Source: GCA-2709075 sp964492555
GTDB lineage: Bacteria > Pseudomonadota > Alphaproteobacteria > MPNO01 > UBA2964
NCBI GenBank assembly: GCA_964492555.1
Contig: CAZBKQ010000036.1
Location: forward strand, 1-26,983
Reading direction: 5' to 3'
Length of the DNA: 26,983 nt
In this document: one piece after another, positions 7,465-15,924 of the stretch
Layout of the letters: every line of letters begins with the position of its first letter
How positions within the stretch are numbered: position 1 is the stretch's first letter
The notes under the pieces: generated by a model
Told to the model about the DNA's origin: nothing
Seen by the model: only the letters and a program-made list of their open reading frames with translations
Databases searched by the model: none
Translations under genes and position numbers: made by a program

Positions 7465-8343
7465 ATGAACAAGATCGGACTAATCATTATCGGCATCTTT
7501 GTCATCGTCGGCGGTTTTCTGGCGCTCGATGCGATGTACACCGTTCATGTCACCCGTTCTGCGCTGGTGCTGCAATTCGGGCGCCCGGTGGCGATCAAGA
7601 CCGACCCCGGTCTGCATTTTAAAATGCCGATGCTGCAAAGCGTGGAATATTACGACAAGCGTATCCTGGAGCTTGATCCGCCCGCGCAGGAAGTGATTCT
7701 GAAAGATCAGAAGCGGATCAATGTCGATTCCTTCATGCGCTACCGGATCGTAGATCCGCTGGAGTTCAGAAAGAAAGCCGTGACGCAGGCGCAGTTTCTG
7801 CAATTGTTTGGCGGTCGTCTGAATGCGGCGGTGCGCGCCGAGGTGGGTAAGGCTCTGCTGGCCGATATGCTCTCCCCCAAGCGGGATGGCATCATGGACC
7901 GCATTGCCATCGCGATGCGTCAGCAAGCCAAGGAATTCGGGGTGAAGGTTGTCGATGTCCGCATCGGGCGCACCGACCTGCCGCGCGCAACTGCCGAATC
8001 GGTCTATAACCGGATGCGGTCGCAGCGTGTCGCCCAGGCTTCGCAGCTTCGTGCGGAGGGTGCCGAAATCAAGGCGCGTATTCAATCCAACGCGGATCGC
8101 GAACGCACGATTATCATCGCGGAGGCCGAACGCCAGGCGCGTATCCTGCGTGGTGAGGGCGAAGGACAGCAGACCCGAATTCTGAATGATGCGTTCGGCA
8201 GGGATCCGGAATTCTTTGCTTTCTACCGTTCGATGGAAGCCTACGGAAAGGCATTCGGGGACGGCACCACCATGGTGTTGTCGCCGGACAGCGAATTCTT
8301 TCGTTTCTTCAATGAAATCAACAAGGGCGCGGCCAAACAGTAA
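7465..8343 (+). CDS. hflC: HflC, partner of HflK
   Basis: Second SPFH subunit of the FtsH-modulating HflKC complex. The 292-residue product has one N-terminal transmembrane helix (residues 4-24, IGLIIIGIFVIVGGFLALDA), then the band-7 domain (VTRSALVLQFGRPVAIKTDPGLHFKMP, DSFMRYRIVDPLEF) and the charged helical part RAEGAEIKARIQSNADRERT. The ATG at 7465 is preferred because it gives the correct short N-terminus and has GGAGGA 7 bases upstream inside the 3' end of hflK; the open frame extends upstream but overlaps hflK. Spacing to hflK is a single base, so translation is likely coupled. Confidence 0.96.
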   Translation: MNKIGLIIIGIFVIVGGFLALDAMYTVHVTRSALVLQFGRPVAIKTDPGLHFKMPMLQSVEYYDKRILELDPPAQEVILKDQKRINVDSFMRYRIVDPLEFRKKAVTQAQFLQLFGGRLNAAVRAEVGKALLADMLSPKRDGIMDRIAIAMRQQAKEFGVKVVDVRIGRTDLPRATAESVYNRMRSQRVAQASQLRAEGAEIKARIQSNADRERTIIIAEAERQARILRGEGEGQQTRILNDAFGRDPEFFAFYRSMEAYGKAFGDGTTMVLSPDSEFFRFFNEINKGAAKQ

Positions 8344-8363
8344 GGTCTTTGGCCGCGTCGCCC

Positions 8364-8552
8364 ATGCTTTCAGATATCCTGATCGCCTTTGCCCTCGTCC
8401 TTGTGGTCGAGGGCTTTCTTTATGCGCTGTTTCCGGACGCGATGAAGCGGATGATGGAACAGGCGCTGACCATTCCGGCAAGCACGCTCAGGACCGCCGG
8501 GTTGGGCGCGGCGACGGTTGGCGTGTTCCTGATCTGGCTGCTGCGCGGCTAG
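8364..8552 (+). CDS. Small DUF2065 inner-membrane protein (YjeT-like)
   Basis: A 62-residue protein made almost entirely of two hydrophobic helices (DILIAFALVLVVEGFLYALF and LGAATVGVFLIWLLRG) separated by a short charged loop, DAMKRMMEQALTIP. This matches DUF2065, whose E. coli member YjeT also follows hflC. The function is not established; its position suggests a role with the HflKC-FtsH complex. The ATG at 8364 is taken; a TTG at 8349 in the same frame would add five residues and has AAGG just upstream, so the exact start is open. It lies 20 bp after hflC. Confidence 0.85.
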   Translation: MLSDILIAFALVLVVEGFLYALFPDAMKRMMEQALTIPASTLRTAGLGAATVGVFLIWLLRG

Positions 8553-8693
8553 GGCGGAATATTTTTAATTTTCCTATGGTAACAAGCCCGTGAGGGGTGG
8601 AAATTGCCACAGTTTGATCACATTTGGTTCCCATATGACGTCTCGGTTGAGACTTGCCGCGTCACTCTATACGGCACGTAACGAACCAGGTTG

Positions 8694-8742
8694 TATAATT
8701 TCGGATTACCGGCCGGGGAACGGGATCCCGGCCGAAGGAGGA
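8694..8742 (+). promoter_or_regulatory. degP promoter (-10) and 5' UTR hairpin abutting the RBS
   Basis: A perfect TATAAT lies at 8694-8699, with only a weak -35 (ACGGCA) 17 bp upstream. Transcription would begin near 8706. The short leader then contains GGCCGGG (8711-8717) and CCCGGCC (8727-8733), a perfect 7-bp GC stem with a 9-nt loop. The stem ends 2 bases before the strong Shine-Dalgarno AAGGAGGAAA (8735-8744). The weak -35 suggests an activator or an alternative sigma factor, which is inference. Confidence 0.45.
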
Positions 8743-8748
8743 AACGAG

Positions 8749-10245
8749 ATGAAAAAGATTAATGCAGTCCGGGTAAACCCGGCAGCGGTCCAGAGAGCCG
8801 CCCTGGCATCGGCGGCTCTTGTCGCCATTGCGCTTCTGCTGTCCGCCGGCGGGGCGCTGGCGCGTGGCGCGCCGGAAAGCTTCGCGCCGCTGGCTGAAAA
8901 ACTTCTTCCCGCCGTAGTGAACATTTCGACGACTCAGACGGTGAAGCGCGAAGACGGGCCGGAAATGCCGCGTCTGCCGCAAGGCTCTCCCTTCGAGGAT
9001 TTTTTTAAGGAATTTTTCGACCGGCAGCAGCGCCGCAACGGTCAGCGCCCGCGCCGCGCGACATCGCTGGGGTCCGGTTTCGTGATCGACCCCAAGGGGC
9101 TGATCGTCACTAACAACCATGTCATCGACGGTGCCGATGAGGTGACGGTTATTTTTCACGACGATACCCGTCTGGAAGCAACTGTCCTCGGCAAGGACAA
9201 AAAAACCGACCTCGCCTTGCTCAGGGTAAAACCGGAAAAAGACCTCGCCTATGTGAAATTCGGCGATTCCGACGCATCGAAAGTCGGCGACTGGGTGGTT
9301 GCGATCGGCAATCCGTTCGGTCTCGGCGGGACGGTGACGGCGGGGATCATCTCCGCGCGGGCGCGCAATATCAATGCCGGGCCCTATGACGATTTCATCC
9401 AGACCGACGCTTCGATCAATCGGGGCAATTCCGGCGGTCCGATGTTCAATCTCAAAGGCGAGGTCATCGGTATCAATACGGCGATCTATTCGCCCTCGGG
9501 CGGCAGCGTCGGGATCGGGTTCGCAATCCCGGCCAAGCTCGCCAGGCCGATCATCGATCAGCTGAAGGAATATGGCCGCGCCCGGCGCGGTTGGCTGGGC
9601 GTGCGCATTCAGACGGTGACGGACGGGCTGGCCGAAAGCCTCGGCATGAAAGAGGCGCGCGGCGCGTTGGTTGCAAATATCACGCCCAAGGGCCCCGCGG
9701 AAAAATCCGGGGTGAAGGTCGGCGACGTCATCCTGGAATTCGACGGTAAGCCGATTTCGGAAATGCGTGAACTGCCCCGCGCCGTCGCCGAAACCACGGT
9801 GGGCAAGGCGGTGAAGGTCAAGGTTCTGCGTCAGGGCAAGGAACAAGCCATCTCGGTGACGCTTGGCGAATTCCCCGAGGATGACAAGGTCGCCGTCGCC
9901 GGAGCCGCGGGCAAGAAGGAAGAAGCTGAAAAATCCTCCGCGCTTGGCCTCGGACTCGCCAAGATCACACCGGCGCTGCGTGAGAAATTCAAGCTGGAGG
10001 AAGATGTCGACGGTGTTGTGGTCGTTGATGTGGACGGAGACAGCCCGGCCGGAGGTCAGGGTGTCCGCCCAGGCGATATCGTCCGTAAGGTCGGCCGCAA
10101 TCAGGAAGCGCCCAGGACCGGAGCCGATGTGAAGAACCAGGTCGAAGCGGCCCGCAAGGCCGGTGAGAAGACGGTTTTGTTCCTGATCGAACGGGGCGGC
10201 AATTCGCGTTTCGTCGCGTTGCAGCTCGACAAGAAAAAAGGCTGA
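8749..10245 (+). CDS. degP: DegP/DegQ (Do family) periplasmic serine endoprotease
   Basis: HtrA-family protease and chaperone that degrades misfolded periplasmic proteins. The 498-residue product has a signal peptide (about 1-39, VQRAALASAALVAIALLLSA then ALA-R), and a trypsin-like domain with the complete triad His124 (TNNHVIDGAD), Asp154 (KTDLALLRV) and Ser228 (RGNSGGPMF). Two PDZ domains follow (about 290-385 and 410-498). A charged linker rich in Lys, Glu and Ala separates them. The ATG at 8749 is chosen over the longer open frame because it gives a proper signal peptide and has a strong AAGGAGG 5-7 bases upstream. It follows the hflKC genes, a common alphaproteobacterial order, so membrane and periplasmic quality control are side by side. 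Confidence 0.95.
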   Translation: MKKINAVRVNPAAVQRAALASAALVAIALLLSAGGALARGAPESFAPLAEKLLPAVVNISTTQTVKREDGPEMPRLPQGSPFEDFFKEFFDRQQRRNGQRPRRATSLGSGFVIDPKGLIVTNNHVIDGADEVTVIFHDDTRLEATVLGKDKKTDLALLRVKPEKDLAYVKFGDSDASKVGDWVVAIGNPFGLGGTVTAGIISARARNINAGPYDDFIQTDASINRGNSGGPMFNLKGEVIGINTAIYSPSGGSVGIGFAIPAKLARPIIDQLKEYGRARRGWLGVRIQTVTDGLAESLGMKEARGALVANITPKGPAEKSGVKVGDVILEFDGKPISEMRELPRAVAETTVGKAVKVKVLRQGKEQAISVTLGEFPEDDKVAVAGAAGKKEEAEKSSALGLGLAKITPALREKFKLEEDVDGVVVVDVDGDSPAGGQGVRPGDIVRKVGRNQEAPRTGADVKNQVEAARKAGEKTVLFLIERGGNSRFVALQLDKKKG

Positions 10246-10262
10246 GGATATTCCCCGCCGTT

Positions 10263-10297
10263 AGCCCCGGGGGCGCCGTTCCCCGGGGCTATTTTCT
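10263..10297. terminator. Strong bidirectional intrinsic terminator between degP and serB
   Basis: AGCCCCGGGG (10263-10272) and CCCCGGGGCT (10281-10290) form a perfect 10-bp stem with an 8-nt loop. On the plus strand it is followed by ATTTTCT. The serB stop codon (10291-10289 on the minus strand) lies in its right flank. It sits between two convergent genes and can serve both. Confidence 0.8.
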
Positions 10298-11167
10298 GAA
10301 CGCGTCGCGCCGGTATCCCTGCATATAAAGAAGCGCGGTTAAATCGCCGAATCTTACCCGCGCCGGCGCTTCCGCCTCGACCACCGGTTTGGCGTGAAAA
10401 GCGACGCCCAGCCCGGCGGCCAGAATCATCGGCAGATCGTTGGCGCCGTCCCCCACCGTCATGGTTTGCGACCTGTCGAGCGCTAAATCGCCGAGCAGCC
10501 GTTCCAGGGTCGAAAGCTTTGAATCCTTGTCCAGAATGGGCTCGCCCACTTTGCCGGTCAGGACGCCGTTTTCAATAATCAGCGTGTTGGCGTAATCCTC
10601 ATCGAAACCCACCATTTCGGCGACGCGCCCGGTAAAATAGCGGAACCCGCCTGATACCAGAACGCAGCGTGCGCCGTTGGCGGACATGGTCCGGACCAGC
10701 TCCCGCGCGCCCGGGGTCAGCTGCACCTTTTCCCAGGTGTCTTCCAGCGCTTGTTCCGGCAAACCCTTCAACATGCCGACCCGCTCACGCAGCGCCGCCT
10801 GAAAATCGAGCTCGCCCCGCATGGCGCGCGCGGTGATCCCCGCGATCTTTTCCTTCAGACCGGCATGATCGGCCAGCTCGTCCAGTGTTTCGCTGGTAAC
10901 GATGGTGGAATCCATATCGGCCAGCAGCAATTTCTTGCGCCGGTTCGCGGCGGGTTGAACGATGATGTCGATGCGGTCGGCCAGTTCCGATTGCGCCGCC
11001 TGTTTGCGGACGGCATCCAGATCGCCCTCAACCGCCAGATCGCAGGCGGTGTTTTCGGCTAGCCAGTCCGGCGGACCTGCCTTGAATTCCGCCGCCGCCT
11101 GTCCGGCGAGCGTTTCGGTCAGCGGCGCTTTTCCGGGATCCGCGATCAGGGTGATGACAAGTTCCAT
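10289..11167 (-). CDS. serB: Phosphoserine phosphatase
   Basis: Last step of serine synthesis: hydrolyses O-phosphoserine. The 292-residue product has an N-terminal ACT-like regulatory part (residues 1-75) and a HAD-superfamily catalytic domain. HAD motif I is DMDST at 84-88 (nucleophile Asp84, acid/base Asp86), motif II is the Ser in VLVSGGFRYF, and motifs III and IV appear as Lys in LDKDSK and GDGANDLPMI. The open frame extends 69 codons upstream into the miaA side, but those codons do not resemble the family. The ATG at 11167 gives the expected N-terminus. It is transcribed away from miaA and converges on degP. Confidence 0.95.
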   Translation of the reverse strand: MELVITLIADPGKAPLTETLAGQAAAEFKAGPPDWLAENTACDLAVEGDLDAVRKQAAQSELADRIDIIVQPAANRRKKLLLADMDSTIVTSETLDELADHAGLKEKIAGITARAMRGELDFQAALRERVGMLKGLPEQALEDTWEKVQLTPGARELVRTMSANGARCVLVSGGFRYFTGRVAEMVGFDEDYANTLIIENGVLTGKVGEPILDKDSKLSTLERLLGDLALDRSQTMTVGDGANDLPMILAAGLGVAFHAKPVVEAEAPARVRFGDLTALLYMQGYRRDAFRK

Positions 11168-11173
11168 GGCCGT

Positions 11174-11202
11174 TTTATGCGGTCTAATTCTTTTTGGCAC
11201 AA
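11174..11202 (-). promoter_or_regulatory. Candidate serB promoter
   Basis: On the minus strand TTGTGC (11202-11197) and CATAAA (11179-11174) are 17 bp apart. The -10 would sit within about 7-12 bases of the ATG at 11167, so the mRNA would be leaderless or nearly so. The 112-bp gap to miaA must also carry the miaA promoter, not placed. Confidence 0.3.
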
Positions 11203-11279
11203 GACGGTCCGGGGTTCCTGCGCCGTTGCGGCGTGATACGGTATGTCTTCTGGTTGAAAATCCGGCGAAAAGGCGCGCA

Positions 11280-12221
11280 ATGAAGCCCGTGATCGTCATA
11301 GGCGGGCCGACCGCCAGCGGCAAGTCCGCCCTCGCCGCCGCCGTCGGAGAACGCTTTGGCGGTGCCGTCGTCAATGCGGATTCAATGCAGGTCTATCGCG
11401 GGCTGGAAATCATTTCCGCAGCCCCCGGTATCCGTGAACGCGCGCGCTGTCCTCACCGTCTCTACGGTGTTCTCGACCCGGCGGAAGCCTGTTCGGCGGG
11501 TAAATGGCGGTCGCTGGCAGTGGCGGAAATAGACCAGGCGCATGCCGAAGGCTTGCTCCCCGTTGTCGCGGGCGGCACCGGGCTTTATCTGCGCAGTCTT
11601 ATCGCCGGGATCGACAAGATGCCGCCGGTTCTGGCGGAGATACGCGAGACCATACGCAGCCGTATGGCGGTGGACGGGCCTGAGGTGCTTTACCAGGAAC
11701 TGGTGCGATCCGATCCCGATACCGCCGCCCGGCTGGAGCCCGCGGACCGGCAGCGTATCGCGCGCGCGCTGGAAATATATGAGGCAACGGGCAGGCGCTT
11801 GTCCGATTGGCAGACCGGGGCCGAGCACTCCGACGATAACCCTTACGTATTTTTGACCATGCTGGTTCTCCCGGAACGCCAGGCGCTTTATCGCGATTGC
11901 GACTCGCGGTTTCTCGCCATGATGGAGAATGGGGTGATGGATGAGGTCAAGACGCTGGCCGAATGCGCGCTGGACCCGCAATTACCCGCGATGAAGGCAC
12001 TGGGGATCCCGCATCTTATTGCTCATTTGCGGGGCGAAATTCCGCTGGAAGACGCGATCGACGCCGCGCAACAAGCAACGCGGCGCTATGTCAAACGCCA
12101 GTTCACCTGGTTCAAACATCAGATAATTGCGGATATTTCCCTATATGAGAAATATTCGGAAAAAATGAATGAAAAAATCTTTCCGGAAATTAGGAAGTTT
12201 TTGTTGACCAACCCGGTCTAA
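11280..12221 (+). CDS. miaA: tRNA dimethylallyltransferase
   Basis: Transfers the dimethylallyl group to N6 of A37 in tRNAs reading UNN codons. The 313-residue product has the P-loop GGPTASGKS at residues 8-16, the DSMQVYRGLEIISA block, and further family blocks HRLYGVLDPAE, VAGGTGLYLRSLIAGID and PAMKALGIPHLI. The C-terminal end carries QQATRRYVKRQFTWFKHQ. The ATG at 11280 is right before the Walker strand, and AAAAGG lies 6 bases upstream; the open frame continues upstream but without family similarity. It is divergent from serB and about 126 bp before ilvB. Confidence 0.96.
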   Translation: MKPVIVIGGPTASGKSALAAAVGERFGGAVVNADSMQVYRGLEIISAAPGIRERARCPHRLYGVLDPAEACSAGKWRSLAVAEIDQAHAEGLLPVVAGGTGLYLRSLIAGIDKMPPVLAEIRETIRSRMAVDGPEVLYQELVRSDPDTAARLEPADRQRIARALEIYEATGRRLSDWQTGAEHSDDNPYVFLTMLVLPERQALYRDCDSRFLAMMENGVMDEVKTLAECALDPQLPAMKALGIPHLIAHLRGEIPLEDAIDAAQQATRRYVKRQFTWFKHQIIADISLYEKYSEKMNEKIFPEIRKFLLTNPV

Positions 12222-12244
12222 GCCACTAGTTTTGCGCCGCTTCG

Positions 12245-12262
12245 CCCCGCAGGGCGGGGTTT
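12245..12262 (+). terminator. Weak candidate terminator after miaA
   Basis: CCCCGC (12245-12250) and GCGGGG (12254-12259) form a perfect 6-bp stem with a 3-nt AGG loop, followed by TTT only. It lies 23 bp after the miaA stop and could also be a structure in the leader of the ilv genes. Confidence 0.35.
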
Positions 12263-12347
12263 GCCGCCGATTACCAGATCATCGACGGAGTTTGGGAAGC
12301 CGGTTCGCGCGGCGCGGAGCGGCCAGAGAGAATTACGGGTTGAACCA

Positions 12348-14117
12348 ATGGCGAAACGCGAACTGAACGGTTCCGAGATCATTATCCAATGTCTTCTGGA
12401 TGCGGGGGTCGATACGGTATTCGGCTATCCCGGTGGCGCGGTGCTGCCGATCTATGACGAGATTTTCAAGCAGAACCGGCTGAAGCATGTGCTGGTGCGT
12501 CAGGAAGGCGGCGCGGTGCATATGGCGGAAGGCTATGCGCGTTCAACCGGAAAGCTGGGCGTGGTTCTGGTGACATCGGGTCCCGGCGCGACCAACGCCG
12601 TGACCGGTCTGGCGGACGCGCTGATGGACAGCATGCCGGTCTTGTGCCTGACCGGGCAGGTGCCGACCCATCTGATCGGCAATGACGCGTTTCAGGAAGC
12701 GGATACCACGGGCATCACGCGGCCCTGCACCAAACATAATTACCTAGTGAAAGACGTGAACGATCTGGCGCGTCAGCTGCGCGAGGCGATGTATGTCGCG
12801 ACCTCTGGCCGTCCCGGTCCGGTGGTGGTCGATCTGCCGAAGGACGTGCTGATCGAGGAAGCGCCCTATGAGAGCCCGGACAAGAAAAAGGCAACTGGTC
12901 ACCGGACCTACAAGCCCCGCATAAAGGGCGATGCGAAAAAGATCGCCGAAGCGGTCGATCTGATCGCCAAGGCAAAGCGGCCGCTTTTCTATTGCGGCGG
13001 CGGGGTGATCAATTCCGGTCCGCGCGCGTCCAAACGGCTGCGTGAACTGGTCGGGCTGACCGGCGCGCCGATTACGCTGACGCTGATGGGGCTCGGCGCC
13101 TTTCCGGCCAGCGACAGGAAATTCCTCGGCATGGTCGGCATGCACGGGACCTATGAATCCAACCTCGCCATGCACGGGTGCGACGTGATGGTGAATATCG
13201 GCGCGCGGTTTGATGACCGGGTGACCGGCCTGCTGTCCGAATTCGCGCCGGGCGCGAAAAAAATCCATGTCGATATCGACCCCAGCTCGATCAACAAGAA
13301 TGTGGCCGTGGATGTACCCATCGTCGGCGATTGCGCCAGCGTGCTTGGCGATATGATCAAGCTGTGGAAGGAAGGCAAACCGAAGCAGGACAAAAAGGCT
13401 GTGGCGGGCTGGTGGAAGCAGATCGACAAATGGCGCGCGCGCGATTGTCTGAAATACAAGCCGTCAAAAGACCTGATTAAACCGCAATTCGCGTTGCAGC
13501 GTCTTTATGAGGCGACCAAGGATCGCGATACCTACATCACGACCGAGGTCGGCCAGCATCAGATGTGGGCTGCGCAGTTTTATCAATTCGACGAACCCAA
13601 TCGCTGGATGACCTCCGGTGGGCTGGGGACGATGGGGTATGGTTTCCCGGCGGCGATCGGGGTGCAGGTTGCCCATCCGAAGGCGACGGTGATCGACATT
13701 GCGGGCGAAGCCTCCTTTCTGATGAACATGCAGGAGCTGTCGACCGCGATCCAGTACCGTCTGCCGGTAAACGTGTTCATCCTGAACAACCATTATATGG
13801 GGATGGTGCGCCAATGGCAGGAACTGCTTTATGGCAGCCGCTATTCGGAGAGCTATACGGATTCTCTGCCGGATTTCGTCAAGCTGGCCGAAGCCTATGG
13901 CGCGACCGGGCTGCGGGCGCTCAAACCGGATGACGTCGATCCGGTGATCGAGGAAATGCTGGCGAGCGACAAGCTGACCATCGCCGATATCGTCATTGAT
14001 GAAACCGAGAACTGTTTTCCCATGATCCCGTCGGGGGCGCCGCATAACGAAATGTTGCTGGGGCCGGCTGACGAGGCAGGGAAACCGGTTTCCGAAGAAG
14101 GAATGGTTCTGGTCTGA
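12348..14117 (+). CDS. ilvB: Acetolactate synthase large subunit (acetohydroxyacid synthase)
   Basis: ThDP-, FAD- and Mg-dependent first common step of branched-chain amino acid synthesis: two pyruvate to acetolactate, or pyruvate plus 2-oxobutyrate to acetohydroxybutyrate. The 589-residue product has the N-terminal ThDP-binding domain with the catalytic Glu53 in RQEGGAVHMAEGYAR, the GPGATNAVTGLADA block, a central FAD domain, and a C-terminal ThDP domain with Q-W-x-A (EVGQHQMWAAQF) and MGYGFPAAIGVQ. The metal-binding motif reads GEASF (Gly453-Glu454) in place of the textbook GDASF. The ATG at 12348 gives the usual N-terminus MAKRELNGSE; only a weak AGAGAG precedes it. It is followed by the regulatory subunit gene. 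Confidence 0.97.
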   Translation: MAKRELNGSEIIIQCLLDAGVDTVFGYPGGAVLPIYDEIFKQNRLKHVLVRQEGGAVHMAEGYARSTGKLGVVLVTSGPGATNAVTGLADALMDSMPVLCLTGQVPTHLIGNDAFQEADTTGITRPCTKHNYLVKDVNDLARQLREAMYVATSGRPGPVVVDLPKDVLIEEAPYESPDKKKATGHRTYKPRIKGDAKKIAEAVDLIAKAKRPLFYCGGGVINSGPRASKRLRELVGLTGAPITLTLMGLGAFPASDRKFLGMVGMHGTYESNLAMHGCDVMVNIGARFDDRVTGLLSEFAPGAKKIHVDIDPSSINKNVAVDVPIVGDCASVLGDMIKLWKEGKPKQDKKAVAGWWKQIDKWRARDCLKYKPSKDLIKPQFALQRLYEATKDRDTYITTEVGQHQMWAAQFYQFDEPNRWMTSGGLGTMGYGFPAAIGVQVAHPKATVIDIAGEASFLMNMQELSTAIQYRLPVNVFILNNHYMGMVRQWQELLYGSRYSESYTDSLPDFVKLAEAYGATGLRALKPDDVDPVIEEMLASDKLTIADIVIDETENCFPMIPSGAPHNEMLLGPADEAGKPVSEEGMVLV

Positions 14118-14143
14118 CGGCCGGAAACTGTGGAGTCTGGAAA

Positions 14144-14647
14144 TTGGACACGATAGAGAAACATACAATCGCCGTACTGGTCGATAATGAAGCCGGTGTG
14201 CTGGCCCGTGTTATCGGGCTCTTCTCCGGCCGCGGCTATAACATCGAAAGCCTGACGGTCGCTGAGGTCGATGCGGAGCAGAATATCTCCCGTATCTGCG
14301 TGGTGACGTCCGGCACGCCGATGATCATTGAGCAGATCAAGGCGCAGCTCGACCGGCTGGTGCCGGTCCATACGATCAGCGACCTGACGGCGGAGGGCGA
14401 TTCCGTCGAGCGCGAACTTGCCCTGGTAAAGGTCAAGGGGACCGGTAACAAGAGGGTCGAGGCGCTGCGCATCGCCGATATCTTCCGCGCCCGGGCGATC
14501 GACAGCACCAATAATTCCTTTGTGTTCGAGATTGCCGGTAAAACAGATAAAATCGATGCCTTTATAAATCTGATGCAACCGCTCGGGCTGGTCGAAATCT
14601 CCCGCACCGGCGTTGTTGCTATTGCGCGCGGGGCAAAGGGGCTTTAG
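14144..14647 (+). CDS. ilvN: Acetolactate synthase small (regulatory) subunit
   Basis: Activates the large subunit and confers feedback inhibition by valine. The 167-residue protein has an N-terminal ACT domain (HTIAVLVDNEAGVLARVIGLFSGRGYNIESLTV) and a C-terminal regulatory domain containing KVKGTGNKRVEALRIADIFRARAID. This is the usual length for the proteobacterial IlvH/IlvN type. The start is TTG at 14144, with GGAG about 8 bases upstream; it gives the family N-terminus directly before the first beta strand. It follows ilvB after 26 bp. Confidence 0.96.
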   Translation: MDTIEKHTIAVLVDNEAGVLARVIGLFSGRGYNIESLTVAEVDAEQNISRICVVTSGTPMIIEQIKAQLDRLVPVHTISDLTAEGDSVERELALVKVKGTGNKRVEALRIADIFRARAIDSTNNSFVFEIAGKTDKIDAFINLMQPLGLVEISRTGVVAIARGAKGL

Positions 14648-14660
14648 GTAATCGCGCCAG

Positions 14661-14678
14661 GGCGGCTGTTGCGCCGCC
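14661..14678 (+). other. Hairpin between ilvN and ilvC
   Basis: GGCGGC (14661-14666) and GCCGCC (14673-14678) form a perfect 6-bp stem with a 6-nt loop, in the 66-bp gap. There is no T-run, so it more likely stabilises or sets apart transcript ends than terminates. Confidence 0.35.
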
Positions 14679-14713
14679 GAAAATGAATAAACTCTACCGA
14701 CGAGGAACAGAAA

Positions 14714-15733
14714 ATGCGTGTTTTTTACGATCGTGACGCCGATGTGAACCTGATCAAATCGAAGAAGGTCGCCATCATCGGCTATGGCAGCCAGGGTCAC
14801 GCCCATGCCATCAACCTGACGGAAAGCGGTGTATCCGATGTCGTCGTCGGTTTGCGGGCGGGCTCCTCCAGCATCGCCAAGGCCGAAGGCGCCGGGCTTA
14901 AGGTCATGACGCCGGCGGAAGCGGCCGCTTGGGCCGACGTGGTCATGGTGCTGGTGCCTGATGAATTGCAGGCGGCGCTCTATGAGGACGATCTGCGCGA
15001 AAATATGAAGGAAGGATCGGCGCTGGCTTTCGCGCACGGGCTCAATATTCATTTCAGCCTGATTGAGCCGCGCCCCGATATGGATGTTTTCATGATCGCG
15101 CCGAAGGGTCCGGGTCACACCGTGCGATCCGAATATCAGCGCGGCGCGGGCGTGCCCTGTCTGATCGCGGTGGAACAGAACGCCAGCGGCAACGCGCAGG
15201 AAATCGGGTTGTCCTATGCTTCCGCTATCGGCGGCGGCCGGGCCGGCATCATCGAGACCACCTTCCGCGAGGAATGCGAAACCGATCTTTTCGGCGAACA
15301 GGCGGTGCTGTGCGGCGGTTTGACCTCACTGATCAAGTCGGGTTTCGAAACGCTGGTCGAGGCCGGTTACGCGCCTGAAATGGCCTATTTCGAATGCCTG
15401 CATGAGGTAAAGCTGATCGTCGATCTGATCTATGAGGGCGGCATCGCGAATATGCGCTATTCGATCTCCAACACGGCGGAATATGGCGATTATATCTCCG
15501 GTCCCCGTCTGATTGATGACAGCGTGAAGGCGCGGATGAAAGAAGTGCTGGAAGATATCCAGTCCGGCCGCTTCACCAAGGATTGGGTACTTGAAAATGC
15601 CGCCGGACAGGCCAGCTTTAAAGCGACGCGGCGCCGCGAGGCCGAACACCAGATCGAAGAAGTCGGTGAAAGGCTACGCGGAATGATGCCCTGGATTGCT
15701 GAAAACCGGCTGGTCGATAAATCGAAAAACTGA
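14714..15733 (+). CDS. ilvC: Ketol-acid reductoisomerase, class I (short form)
   Basis: Isomerises and reduces the product of acetolactate synthase with NADPH and Mg, the second step of valine and isoleucine synthesis. The 339-residue length marks the short class I enzyme. The Rossmann dinucleotide motif GYGSQGHAHA sits at residues 23-32, with Arg and Ser residues in the following loop (LRAGSSS) favouring NADPH. The metal and catalytic residues are in ETTFREECETDLFGEQAVLCGG, and ANMRYSISNTAEYGDY follows. The ATG has GAGGAA 6-7 bases upstream. It is the third gene of the ilv cluster. Confidence 0.97.
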   Translation: MRVFYDRDADVNLIKSKKVAIIGYGSQGHAHAINLTESGVSDVVVGLRAGSSSIAKAEGAGLKVMTPAEAAAWADVVMVLVPDELQAALYEDDLRENMKEGSALAFAHGLNIHFSLIEPRPDMDVFMIAPKGPGHTVRSEYQRGAGVPCLIAVEQNASGNAQEIGLSYASAIGGGRAGIIETTFREECETDLFGEQAVLCGGLTSLIKSGFETLVEAGYAPEMAYFECLHEVKLIVDLIYEGGIANMRYSISNTAEYGDYISGPRLIDDSVKARMKEVLEDIQSGRFTKDWVLENAAGQASFKATRRREAEHQIEEVGERLRGMMPWIAENRLVDKSKN

Positions 15734-15924
15734 TTTTTCGCGCCAATTGGTCCGAAAATCGGCATTTTGGGCTGAAAATCGTTGCAAACTTGGTTAATAA
15801 AGGTTTAGGACTAAGCAGTTAGCGTAGTTTTGTTCAGATTGTTTCGTCGGCATCCATTCTAACTTACATCCGGAAAAGCGATCGGCAGGCAGCGCTATGC
15901 TCAGCGAATTCCAGAGCGTTGGTA

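Noticed and set aside
13895..15118. 407-codon minus-strand frame opposite ilvB, ilvN and ilvC
   Set aside because: Antisense shadow of three certain genes, with no family resemblance or ribosome-binding site.
15794..15808. CtrA-like box TTAA-N7-TTAG before leuA
   Set aside because: The second half-site has a mismatch, the tract is AT-rich, and leuA is not an expected cell-cycle target; too common by chance.
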